The notes under the pieces: model-generated
What the model saw: the letters and a program-made list of their open reading frames with translations, nothing else
Databases searched by the model: none
Told to the model about the DNA's origin: nothing
NCBI RefSeq assembly: GCF_009296025.1
Contig: NZ_CP045178.1
Coordinates: 8,494,001-8,558,000, forward strand
Reading direction: 5' to 3'
Length of the DNA stretch: 64,000 bases
From: Streptomyces tsukubensis
GTDB taxonomy: Bacteria; Actinomycetota; Actinomycetes; Streptomycetales; Streptomycetaceae
Position numbers and translations under genes: made by a program
Shown here: piece by piece, positions 8,222-15,534 of the stretch
Position numbering within the stretch: position 1 is the stretch's first letter
How the letters are laid out: the number at the start of each line of letters is the position of its first letter

Positions 8222-9175
8222 ATGACCCCACCGTTGGGCGACATCGCTCACCTCGGCCACATCGAACTGCTCACCCCCGATCTCGACGGAAGCGTCCGGT
8301 TCTTCACCGAGTTCCTCGGCCTCACGGAGAACGGGAGTTCCGGTGGTTCCGTCCATCTGCGGACCTGGGACGACTACGAGCACCACAGCCTCACCCTCAC
8401 CCCCCACACCACTTCCGGCATCCGCAGAACCGCCCTGCGCACCTCCAGCGAGGAGGCTCTCCAGCGCCGGGTGAGGGAGCTCGAAAGCGCCGGTTGCCAG
8501 GGTCGCTGGACGGAGGACGAGCCCGGCATCGGCAAGCTCTACGTCACCGGTGACCCCGACGGCCACGAGATCGCCCTCTACTGGGAGAGCGAGTGGTACC
8601 AGGCGCCTCCCGAGCTGAGGCCGGGCCTGAAGAATCAGCCGCAGGCCAAGCCGGGCCGCGGAGTCGCCGTACGCCGGCTTGACCACGTCAATTTCCTCGC
8701 CGTCGACGTCGAACCCAACGGCGACTTCGTCCGGACGTTGCTCGGCGCCCGGCCCACCGAGCAGATCCGCCTCGACAGCGGCAGGATCGCCGCCCAGTGG
8801 CTGACCTTCAGCAACAAGTCCTACGACGTCGTCTACACCGAGGACTGGTCGGGCACCCAGGGCCGCCTGCACCACATCGCGTTCGCCACGGACACGCGCG
8901 AGGAGATCCTGCGCGCCGCGGACCTCGCACTCGACAGCGGCGTGTTCATCGAGACCGGCCCGCACAAGCACGCCATCCAGCAGACCTTCTTCCTGTACGT
9001 CTACGAGCCCGGCGGCAACCGCGTCGAACTGTGCAACCCGCTCACCCGCCTTGTCCTGGCCCCCGATTGGCCGTTGATCACCTGGACGGAGGAGGAGCGG
9101 AAGAGGGGGCAGGCGTGGGGGCTGAAGACCATCGAGTCCTTCCACACGCACGGCACGCCGCCGGTCGACGGCTGA
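8222..9175 (+). CDS. Type I (VOC) extradiol ring-cleavage dioxygenase, catechol 2,3-dioxygenase-like
   Basis: The 317-aa protein consists of two VOC modules, as in XylE/BphC-type extradiol dioxygenases. The second carries the expected Fe(II) ligands: His in RLDHVNFLAVD (about 155), His in LHHIAFATD (about 217) and Glu in GNRVELCNP (about 269). That spacing is close to XylE. Tyr in FFLYVYEPGG is the usual active-site tyrosine region. The ATG at 8222 has GAGGAG upstream, so the longer frame from 8033 is rejected. It is the only ring-cleavage enzyme in the window, beside a tannase and the complete lower 4,5-cleavage pathway. Gallate, protocatechuate or a methylated relative is the inferred substrate, although classical gallate and protocatechuate 4,5-dioxygenases belong to the unrelated LigAB fold. 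Confidence 0.85.
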   Translation: MTPPLGDIAHLGHIELLTPDLDGSVRFFTEFLGLTENGSSGGSVHLRTWDDYEHHSLTLTPHTTSGIRRTALRTSSEEALQRRVRELESAGCQGRWTEDEPGIGKLYVTGDPDGHEIALYWESEWYQAPPELRPGLKNQPQAKPGRGVAVRRLDHVNFLAVDVEPNGDFVRTLLGARPTEQIRLDSGRIAAQWLTFSNKSYDVVYTEDWSGTQGRLHHIAFATDTREEILRAADLALDSGVFIETGPHKHAIQQTFFLYVYEPGGNRVELCNPLTRLVLAPDWPLITWTEEERKRGQAWGLKTIESFHTHGTPPVDG

Positions 9176-9206
9176 CGGAGCGCCCGTCGGGGCCTTCGCG
9201 CACAGT

Positions 9207-9238
9207 GGCGGGCGGCACAACTCCCCGTGCCGCCCGCC
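9207..9238 (+). terminator. Perfect 12-bp hairpin terminator after the dioxygenase gene
   Basis: GGCGGGCGGCAC (9207-9218) pairs with GTGCCGCCCGCC (9227-9238) around an 8-base loop and is followed by TCGTTGTTT. It sits 31 bp after the dioxygenase stop and before the next promoter. Confidence 0.75.
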
Positions 9239-9253
9239 TCGTTGTTTCCGGTG

Positions 9254-9265
9254 ATTGTTAACAAA
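9254..9265. promoter_or_regulatory. Candidate GntR operator, ATTGTTAACAAA
   Basis: It contains the perfect palindrome TTGTTAACAA (9255-9264). A promoter TTGACG (9270-9275), 17-base spacer, TACCGT (9293-9298) begins five bases later and would drive the MFS/tannase genes. Confidence 0.6.
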
Positions 9266-9269
9266 ACCG

Positions 9270-9298
9270 TTGACGATGTGGGCGGGTCTCTCTACCGT
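9270..9298 (+). promoter_or_regulatory. Predicted promoter of the MFS-tannase unit
   Basis: TTGACG and TACCGT are separated by 17 bases, a good match to the vegetative sigma-HrdB pattern. The start codon of the transporter is 62 bp downstream. The adjacent upstream palindrome suggests repression by one of the paralogous GntR proteins. Confidence 0.5.
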
Positions 9299-9360
9299 CG
9301 ACCGCACCCCGAACCACTCGTCCCCGCCAGGGAAACACCTCCGGACGACAGGAAACGACG

Positions 9361-10692
9361 ATGTCTCCATTCCCCGTCCTGCGTACGCGTGGCGCCAAAA
9401 CGGCCGCGATGGTCGTCGGCCTGTGCTGGATGGTCGTCCTCTTCGACGGCCTCGACATGTTCGTGTACGGCTCCGTGCTGCCCAACATGCTGGCGGAGAA
9501 GGCCCTCGGCCTCACTCCGGGCAAGGGCGGTGACATCGGCAGTTACGCCACTTTCGGCATGCTGGTCGGCGCCTTGTCCGCGGGCACCGTCACCGACTGG
9601 ATCGGCCGCAAGAAGGTCATCCTCACCTGTACCGCGGTCTTCTCGCTGGCCTCGGCCCTGTGCGCGGTCTCCACCGGCCTCGGCACCTTCGGACTCGGCC
9701 GTTTCGTCGCGGGCCTGGGCCTCGGTGGCCTGCTCCCCACCACCATCACCATGGTCGCGGAATACGCCCCGCGGGGGCGCACCGCACTGATCGTCGGCAC
9801 GCTGATGACCGCCCACCAGGCGGGCGGCATCCTCTCCGGTTTCGTCGGCATCTGGACAAGCCAGCCCGGCGGTTGGCGCGTCGCCTACTGGATCTGCGTG
9901 GTACCGCTGCTGCTCGGAGTGGTACCGATCGCGAAATGGCTCCCGGAGTCGCTCAACTTCCTGCTGGCCAAGGGCCGTCACCAGGCAGCCCGCGCTCTCG
10001 CGACCCGCTACGGCATCGACCTGCCCGCCCCCAGGACCGAGCGCCCGGCCGCCAAGGGCCATGGGGACGCCGTCATCGCGCTCTTCCGCGGCAACCTGTG
10101 GCGTACCACCCTCCTGTTCTGGCTGACGTCCTTCTTCGGGCTGCTGCTCGTGTACGGAGTCAGCAACTGGCTGCCCACCATGGCGCGCGGGGCCGGCTAC
10201 GACCTCGGCTCCTCCCTCTCCTTCGTCGTCGTCATCAACCTCGGCGGGATCGTGGGCATGCTGGTCGCGGGGCGCTTCTCCGACCGTTTCGGCGCCCCGC
10301 GCGTCGCCATGGTCTGGTTCGCTTTCACCGCCCTCGGCATAGCCCTCCTCGACATCCGCATGCCACTGGCGCTCACGTACCTCGATGTCTTCCTCACCGG
10401 CCTGTTCCTCTTCAGCGCCCAGGCCATGGTCTACGCGGCGGTCGCGGCCCGCTCGACCGACGACAACCGCGCCACCGCCGTGGGCTGGGTCTCCGGCATG
10501 GGCCGCTTCGGCGCGGTGTTCGGCCCCTGGCTCGGTGGGCAGTTGGTCGCCTCACGGAACGAGACCTGGGGTTTCGCCGCGTTCGCCATCGCCGCCGTAC
10601 TCGCCACCGTCTTCGTCTCCCTCACCGGTCTGCGCACCCCGCGTACGGATACGAAGAGCGACCCTCCGCTACCACTGTCGGCCCTCGGCTGA
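9361..10692 (+). CDS. MFS transporter, aromatic acid:H+ symporter (AAHS) type
   Basis: The 443-aa membrane protein has about 12 predicted segments and the AAHS hallmarks: an early DGLDMFVYG in the first helix, VTDWIGRKKV in the 2-3 loop and LGLGGLLPTTITMVAEYAPR in helix 4-5. Relatives such as PcaK and BenK import benzoate, 4-hydroxybenzoate or protocatechuate. It is 38 bp upstream of the tannase gene, so uptake of gallate released outside the cell by tannase is a natural reading. The specific substrate is inferred. An operator and promoter lie just upstream. Confidence 0.85.
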   Translation: MSPFPVLRTRGAKTAAMVVGLCWMVVLFDGLDMFVYGSVLPNMLAEKALGLTPGKGGDIGSYATFGMLVGALSAGTVTDWIGRKKVILTCTAVFSLASALCAVSTGLGTFGLGRFVAGLGLGGLLPTTITMVAEYAPRGRTALIVGTLMTAHQAGGILSGFVGIWTSQPGGWRVAYWICVVPLLLGVVPIAKWLPESLNFLLAKGRHQAARALATRYGIDLPAPRTERPAAKGHGDAVIALFRGNLWRTTLLFWLTSFFGLLLVYGVSNWLPTMARGAGYDLGSSLSFVVVINLGGIVGMLVAGRFSDRFGAPRVAMVWFAFTALGIALLDIRMPLALTYLDVFLTGLFLFSAQAMVYAAVAARSTDDNRATAVGWVSGMGRFGAVFGPWLGGQLVASRNETWGFAAFAIAAVLATVFVSLTGLRTPRTDTKSDPPLPLSALG

Positions 10693-10730
10693 CGATGCCC
10701 ACCACCCCACCCACAGCGAGGAGTGCAACA

Positions 10731-12272
10731 GTGAAGCGCAGAACCGTACTTGGAGCAGCCGGGGCGATGGCCGCCGTACCGGCGACAGCCGCTCTCACCA
10801 CCCGCGCGGCGACGGCGGCGAGCCGTGCACCGAGCGCGCCGGTCTTCGACCGGGCCGATCACACAGCCGTGACAGAGACCATCACCACGGACTCCGGCGA
10901 CAAGGAAGTCACCTACCACTTCTACGGACCACTCACCTACGTCACCAGACCGTCCGACGCGACCCACCAGTCCCTCGTCATCAGCGTGCCCGTGGCGATC
11001 GACGGCACCCCGGTGGACGCGAGCGACGCCCCGATCGTGCTGGCCAACGGGGTGGGCGGCTACTTCCCCTCATCGGTGGCGAACGCCAACGGCGTGGGCC
11101 AGGCCTCGATGGAGACGGGCGGTGGCGGCACGCCCGGCGGTCCCGGCGGTCCCGGTGGCCCCGGTGGCGGCAAGATGGTCAGCATCCCCAGGCTGGCCCT
11201 GGCGGCCGGTTACGTCGTCGCGGAGCCGGGTGCCCGCGGCCGCAGCCTCACCGACGCGAACGGCAGGTACTACGGCACGGCCCCCGCCGCCATCGTCGAC
11301 CTCAAAGCCGCGGTGCGCTACCTCCGGGCCAACAAGGGCCGTGTTCCCGGCAACCCCGAGCGGATCGTCTCCACCGGTACGAGTGCGGGCGGCGCCCTCT
11401 CCTCTCTGCTCGGGGCATCGGGCGACAGCCGTCTCTACGCCCCCTACCTGAAGGAGGTGGGCGCGGCCGAAGCGAGCGACGCCGTCTTCGCCGCCGGCGC
11501 CTGGTGCCCGATCACCGACCTGGAACACGCCGACATGTCGTACGAGTGGTGCTGGGGCGGCAACGTCACCCGGGCCACGGGCGCGCCGGTCGACCGGACG
11601 GTCTCCAGGGAACTGACCGCGGCCTTCGCCGACCACCAGGCCTCACTCAGGCTGAAGGCCAAGGGGTACGGCACCGTCAAGGCGTCCAACCTCGACGACT
11701 ACATCCTGCGCACCTACCTGCAACCCGCGGCCACGCGCTATCTGGCCGCCCTCACGGAAACGGCCCGCACGTCCTACCTGACGGCCAACCCCTTCATCAC
11801 CTGGTCGGGCGGCCGTGCCACCTTCTCGTGGCAGGACTTCACCGCCCACGTCGGCCCGCGGAAGAAGGGCGCCCCCGCGTTCGACGCCTTCGACCTCTCG
11901 GCCGGGGAGAACAACGAGTTCGGCGCGGGCACCACGGCCGCACGTCACTTCACGCTCTACAGTCTGCGCCAGGACACGGGGAGTTCGAGCTCACGGCTGG
12001 ACAGCGACATCCCCGAGAAGCTCGCATCGATGAACCCGATGTACCACATCGCCCGGAAGAACCCCTCCCGCTCGAAGCACTGGTGGTTCCGCGTGGGCAC
12101 GGACGACACGGATTCCTCCCCTGTGATCGTCAGCAACCTGGCACTGGCCCTGGAGAACCTGGGCGACGACGTCAACCCCCTGATGTACTGGGACGAGGGC
12201 CACGGCGCGAACATCGACGCGGCCGCCTTCCTCGGCTGGATCGCGAAGGTGACGGGCCACAAGGGAAGGTAG
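10731..12272 (+). CDS. Secreted subtype-B tannase (tannin acylhydrolase)
   Basis: The enzyme would hydrolyse galloyl esters of tannins to gallate. The protein has 513 aa and starts at GTG 10731 with GAGGAG upstream; residues 1-30 form a Tat-like signal (MKRRTVLGAAGAMAAVPATA). The nucleophile elbow GTSAGG places Ser near 218. The C-terminal RVGTDDTDSSPVIVSN and YWDEGHGAN supply the Asp and His of the triad in the arrangement described for Lactobacillus tannase. The fold is an alpha/beta hydrolase with a large lid. An unusual Gly/Pro-rich stretch (about residues 130-146, built of GGP repeats) interrupts the N-terminal part. It is cotranscribed with an aromatic-acid transporter and sits among gallate-type catabolic genes, which supports the assignment. 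Confidence 0.85.
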   Translation: MKRRTVLGAAGAMAAVPATAALTTRAATAASRAPSAPVFDRADHTAVTETITTDSGDKEVTYHFYGPLTYVTRPSDATHQSLVISVPVAIDGTPVDASDAPIVLANGVGGYFPSSVANANGVGQASMETGGGGTPGGPGGPGGPGGGKMVSIPRLALAAGYVVAEPGARGRSLTDANGRYYGTAPAAIVDLKAAVRYLRANKGRVPGNPERIVSTGTSAGGALSSLLGASGDSRLYAPYLKEVGAAEASDAVFAAGAWCPITDLEHADMSYEWCWGGNVTRATGAPVDRTVSRELTAAFADHQASLRLKAKGYGTVKASNLDDYILRTYLQPAATRYLAALTETARTSYLTANPFITWSGGRATFSWQDFTAHVGPRKKGAPAFDAFDLSAGENNEFGAGTTAARHFTLYSLRQDTGSSSSRLDSDIPEKLASMNPMYHIARKNPSRSKHWWFRVGTDDTDSSPVIVSNLALALENLGDDVNPLMYWDEGHGANIDAAAFLGWIAKVTGHKGR

Positions 12273-12744
12273 AGCCGTAGCCGTAGCCGTAGCCGTAGCC
12301 GTAGCCGTGTGCACGGGTTCGGGGCGTGCGGCCGCCGGGCCCGGTGGCGAGAGACCGCGACGGGGCGAGACGAGACGCACGCGACGGGCGCGGACGTCAC
12401 CGGGGCTTTCGGAGCACCTTCTGCTTCACTTGCCGCCGGTGAGTGGCCAGACGCGGGTAGAGCCTCTGCACGGCGAACTCCAGGTGGCGACATGTGCGGC
12501 CCTTGCTCAGGCGCAGCTTTGCGTCTGACGGTCGGACGCGCTTGACCAACGCGTCCACACCGTGCGGGTCACGTCCTGACGCTCAGGATCACCCCTCTGC
12601 CGTCATCGGGACGCCCCCGCGTCGCCGGAGCTCTCACCGGTGGAAGGCGATGGACACCAGTGCGGACGGTGATCAAGGGGAAACCCACCGTGACAACGTG
12701 GCATCGTGGAGGCGACCGCACCACCGAGACACAGAAGGAACGAC
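12273..12744. other. Non-coding gap after tannase
   Basis: About 470 bp holding the hexamer repeat at its left end and the promoter region of the small secreted protein gene at its right. The overlapping frames have no ribosome sites or family resemblance. I see no gene. Confidence 0.6.
12274..12308. repeat. Hexanucleotide microsatellite (GCCGTA)n
   Basis: About 5.8 copies of GCCGTA begin directly after the tannase stop. It is non-coding on the annotated strand and prone to slippage; a role in transcript ending is not evident. Confidence 0.7.
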
Positions 12745-12987
12745 ATGCGACTCGCCACGACCGTACTGGGCAGCCTGGCCGCCGCCGGAGGCCTGGCCCT
12801 GGGGCTGGCGGCCCCCGCCTCCGCCGGTGGCCCTCCGCCCACGCCCACCTCCCTCAACGGCGGTATCGACGCGCTCTTCCAGGCCCAGCCGGTCAAGCAC
12901 GCCGTGGACGACTCGGCGATCGGCACCGTGATGGACAAGGTGTCCGGCGTCTCCGCCCAGACCGGCAAACTGCTCGGCACCAAGTGA
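12745..12987 (+). CDS. Small secreted protein of unknown function
   Basis: An 80-residue protein. Residues 1-27 are a clear Sec signal (MRLATTVLGSLAAAGGLALG, then APASA cleavage). The mature part of about 53 residues starts GGPPPTPTSLNGGID and contains neither cysteine nor a known motif. The ATG has AGAAGGA upstream. It is monocistronic and convergent with the GntR gene downstream, sharing the bidirectional hairpin at 13101-13134. I do not recognise a family; such short Ala/Gly-rich exported proteins are common in Streptomyces. Confidence 0.7.
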   Translation: MRLATTVLGSLAAAGGLALGLAAPASAGGPPPTPTSLNGGIDALFQAQPVKHAVDDSAIGTVMDKVSGVSAQTGKLLGTK

Positions 12988-13100
12988 CCGGCGCTCCTCA
13001 GGGGGTGACGCACCCTCACGGGAGCTGAGCACAGACCTCCTGGAGTCGCGTCGGCCCTGGCGGCGGGGAAGGTGTCCCGCGCCACCGGATGGCGTGAACC

Positions 13101-13134
13101 GGCGCTCGGCTGGGATGTGCCGCAGCCGAGCGCC
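13101..13134. terminator. Bidirectional 12-bp hairpin terminator
   Basis: GGCGCTCGGCTG (13101-13112) pairs perfectly with CAGCCGAGCGCC (13123-13134), with a 10-base loop. It lies between two converging genes and could end both transcripts. A self-complementary GGCCGGCGCCGGCC follows at 13193-13206. Confidence 0.7.
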
Positions 13135-13235
13135 CGAGGGTCGTGGGATCGCGGACGGGTGCCCGCCTGTGGGACCGGCCGGGTCGGATACGGGCCGGCG
13201 CCGGCCGTCGGCTGAACGGCCGATGTGACGGGGCG

Positions 13236-13928
13236 TCAGCCGGTCTGAGCCCCGGCCGCGTCGTGGGCGTCGCCCCGTACCGGTGTCGCCTTCAGCTCGG
13301 TGATGACGCTGTTCAGGTGCGCGTTCGCCGCGGCTTCCGCTGCGGCCGGGTCGCCCGTGGTCACGGCGTCGATAATGGCGAGGTGCTGGGGGAGTGACTG
13401 CGAGGGACGCCCGGGGCGCAGCGCGAGGCGGAACTGGTGCCGCACCATCTGGCCGTTGAGGCGGTCGAGGAGACTCTGCGCGACGGTCTGGCCGCTCGCC
13501 TCCGCGACAAGGTCGTGGAGTTGACGGTTGAGCACGGAGTACCGGTCCAGGTCGTGGTCGGCCACGGCCTCCCGCATGCCGGCGCCGACCGCCAGGAGAC
13601 GTTCTCGTTGCTCCGGCGTGGCGAGTTCCGCCGCCCGGCGTGCGCACAGGCCCTCCAGGGAGGCGCGGCACTCGGTGATGAGGATGGCTTCGTCGACGGA
13701 GACGACCCGGACGCGGGCGCCGCGGCGGGGGACCAGCTCTACCAGGCCTTCGGCCGCCAGGTCCTGGAGTGCTTCTCGTACCGCGCTGCGGGTGGCCTGA
13801 TAGGTGTCGGAGAGTTCCTGTTCGATGAGCCGCTGGCCGGGCGCCATGTCTCCTGCCGCCAGGGCCCGGCGGATACCCGCACTGACCGCTCGCCGGCCCG
13901 CCTGGCCAGTGACCCGGTTGTCCTGCAC
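13236..13928 (-). CDS. GntR-family regulator, FCD subfamily (paralogue B)
   Basis: The 230-aa protein has a winged helix (DTYQATRSAVREALQDLAAEG, LVPRRGARVRVV) and an FCD domain closely similar to the GntR at 7370-8020 over most of its length. It has a longer, Ala/Gly-rich C-terminus (TPVRGDAHDAAGAQTG). It starts at GTG 13928 behind GGTAGGA. It is divergent from the gallate-pathway operon, with the perfect palindrome ATTGTCAACAAT between them, so it most likely represses that operon and itself, responding to a pathway intermediate. Because both paralogues are so alike, they may bind the same sites or cross-regulate. Confidence 0.9.
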   Translation of the reverse strand: MQDNRVTGQAGRRAVSAGIRRALAAGDMAPGQRLIEQELSDTYQATRSAVREALQDLAAEGLVELVPRRGARVRVVSVDEAILITECRASLEGLCARRAAELATPEQRERLLAVGAGMREAVADHDLDRYSVLNRQLHDLVAEASGQTVAQSLLDRLNGQMVRHQFRLALRPGRPSQSLPQHLAIIDAVTTGDPAAAEAAANAHLNSVITELKATPVRGDAHDAAGAQTG

Positions 13929-14036
13929 TCCTACCGCCTCTGCCCTCTGTCGTCCGTCATGACGTTGATCATCCGCAGGCAGTGTATCGGCCCGTTACGC
14001 CACGCTGACAAGGAGGAAAACTTTTTCGTTCAGCAC

Positions 14037-14048
14037 ATTGTCAACAAT
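14037..14048. promoter_or_regulatory. Candidate GntR operator in the divergent gal/lig promoter, ATTGTCAACAAT
   Basis: Perfect inverted repeat ATTGT-CA-ACAAT between the regulator gene and the catabolic operon. On the plus strand TTGTCA (14038-14043) with TAAGTT (14061-14066) at 17-base spacing could be the operon promoter; on the minus strand the same site reads TTGACA. A repressor here would cover both -35 regions. Confidence 0.65.
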
Positions 14049-14120
14049 TACGTCGACAGTTAAGTTGATGTTGGCGGTGGACGTCACGAGGACGTCGCTC
14101 CCGCGACAGGAGGGAGAGGG

Positions 14121-15386
14121 ATGTCCCAGCACACGACCGCACCACTCCAGGGCGGTGCAGAACCCGTGCCGCGAGGCGGCCACCTGGCTGTGCCCTGCTA
14201 CCTCATGCGCGGCGGCACCTCGCGAGGCCCGTTCTTCCGGGCCCGCGACCTTCCCTCGGACCCGGCCGCCCGGGACGCCGTACTCCTGGCGGCCATGGGC
14301 TCGCCCGATCCCCGCCAGATCGACGGACTCGGCGGCGCGCACCCCCTGACCAGCAAAGCCGGCGTCGTCGACACCAGCCTTCGTGACGATGTGGACCTGG
14401 AGTTCCTGTTCGCCCAGATCCAACCCGGCAGCGACGTGGTGGACACCACGGCCAACTGCGGGAACATGCTCGCGGCCGTGGTGCCCTTCGCCGTCGAATC
14501 CGGTCTGCTGCCTCCGCGAGGCGGAACGACCACCGCGCGGGTCCTCACGCTCAACACCGGCCTGATCGCCGAGATCACCGTGCGTACGCCGCGGGAGGGC
14601 TCCGGCCATTACGTCGAGTACGCGGGGGACACACGCATCGACGGCGTTCCCGGCACCGCCGCGCCCGTACTGATCGACTTCCTCGACACGGCGGGCTCGG
14701 TGTGCGCGTCCCTGCTGCCCACCGGTCAGGTGCGCGATCGTGTCGAGGTCGAGGGGATCGGGCCCCTCGACGTCACCTGCGTGGACAACGGCATGCCGCT
14801 CGTGATCGTCGCCTCCTCCGCTCTCGGCCGCACCGGCCACGAGTCCGTCGACGCGCTGAACGCCGACGAGGAGCTCAAAAGCAAGCTGGAGGCGTTGCGT
14901 CTGGCCTGCGGGGAGCTGATGGGGCTCGGAGACGTGCGTGCCAGGAACTACCCGAAGATGACACTCGTCTCCCCTCCGGAACACGGCGGCACGATCAACA
15001 CCCGCAGTTTCATCCCGCATGTCTGTCACGCCTCGATCGGCGTCCTCGCCGCCGTCACCGCCGCCACGGCGGTCGTGCTGGAGGGCACGGTCGCACACGA
15101 CTTGGCAGTTCTCCCCGGCGGACCGAACGAGCCACCGCACCGGGGGCAGGCCGCCCCCACGTCGGAGAGCACGTCGGACACCACGGGCGAGACGACGGCC
15201 GGCGTCACGGCCGACACCGCCGTCACCGTGTCCGTGGAGCACCCCGCCGGAGAGTTCAGCGTGGAACTGGGCCTCGACCCGGCGGACCGGCAACACGTCA
15301 CCCGATCGGCCCTCCTGCGGACGGCGCGACTCATCATGGCCGGTGAGGTCCTCGTACCCAGCGACCTCCCGCGGCCCACCACCTAG
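14121..15386 (+). CDS. galD: 4-oxalomesaconate tautomerase (GalD-like, PrpF family)
   Basis: The enzyme would convert the keto form of 4-oxalomesaconate, produced by ring cleavage of gallate, to the enol form used by the hydratase. The 421-aa protein has the PrpF-family opening LAVPCYLMRGGTSRGPFF, the active-site region DTTANCGNML and the second-half motif VDNGMPLVIV, ending with NPKM-like NYPKMTLVSPP. It is about 60 residues longer than Pseudomonas GalD as I recall it. Most of the excess is a Ser/Thr-rich insertion near residues 335-370 (from the run containing TSESTSDTTGET). It is the first gene of the operon, with GGAGGGAGAGGG upstream of the ATG. Confidence 0.85.
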   Translation: MSQHTTAPLQGGAEPVPRGGHLAVPCYLMRGGTSRGPFFRARDLPSDPAARDAVLLAAMGSPDPRQIDGLGGAHPLTSKAGVVDTSLRDDVDLEFLFAQIQPGSDVVDTTANCGNMLAAVVPFAVESGLLPPRGGTTTARVLTLNTGLIAEITVRTPREGSGHYVEYAGDTRIDGVPGTAAPVLIDFLDTAGSVCASLLPTGQVRDRVEVEGIGPLDVTCVDNGMPLVIVASSALGRTGHESVDALNADEELKSKLEALRLACGELMGLGDVRARNYPKMTLVSPPEHGGTINTRSFIPHVCHASIGVLAAVTAATAVVLEGTVAHDLAVLPGGPNEPPHRGQAAPTSESTSDTTGETTAGVTADTAVTVSVEHPAGEFSVELGLDPADRQHVTRSALLRTARLIMAGEVLVPSDLPRPTT

Positions 15387-15480
15387 ACGCGGCCCCCGCA
15401 CCGAGGCAGCCGTCCCGTACAGCGCCGTGCGCGGCGCCGCCGCCCGTACTCCGCAACGCCACCCCGGCCTGGACACCCGC

Positions 15481-15524
15481 CCCGCCGCACGCCCGCACAG
15501 AACCCGCCGCACGCCCGCACAGAA
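15481..15524. repeat. Exact 22-bp tandem duplication in the ligJ leader
   Basis: Two identical 22-base units (15481-15502 and 15503-15524), each starting CCCGCCGCACG and ending GCACAGAA, abut directly. The second copy runs into the AAAAGGA ribosome site of the next gene. It looks like a recent duplication in the 148-bp spacer. Confidence 0.85.
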
Positions 15525-15534
15525 AAGGAACCGC

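Noticed and set aside
9660..12272. An 870-codon open frame spanning the MFS gene and tannase
   Set aside because: The first 357 codons are an Arg/Pro-rich shadow of the MFS gene in another frame; only the part from GTG 10731 is the tannase.
10385..12280. A 631-codon plus-strand frame overlapping tannase
   Set aside because: Low-complexity Arg/His-rich composition and no ribosome site; it is a shadow of the MFS and tannase genes.
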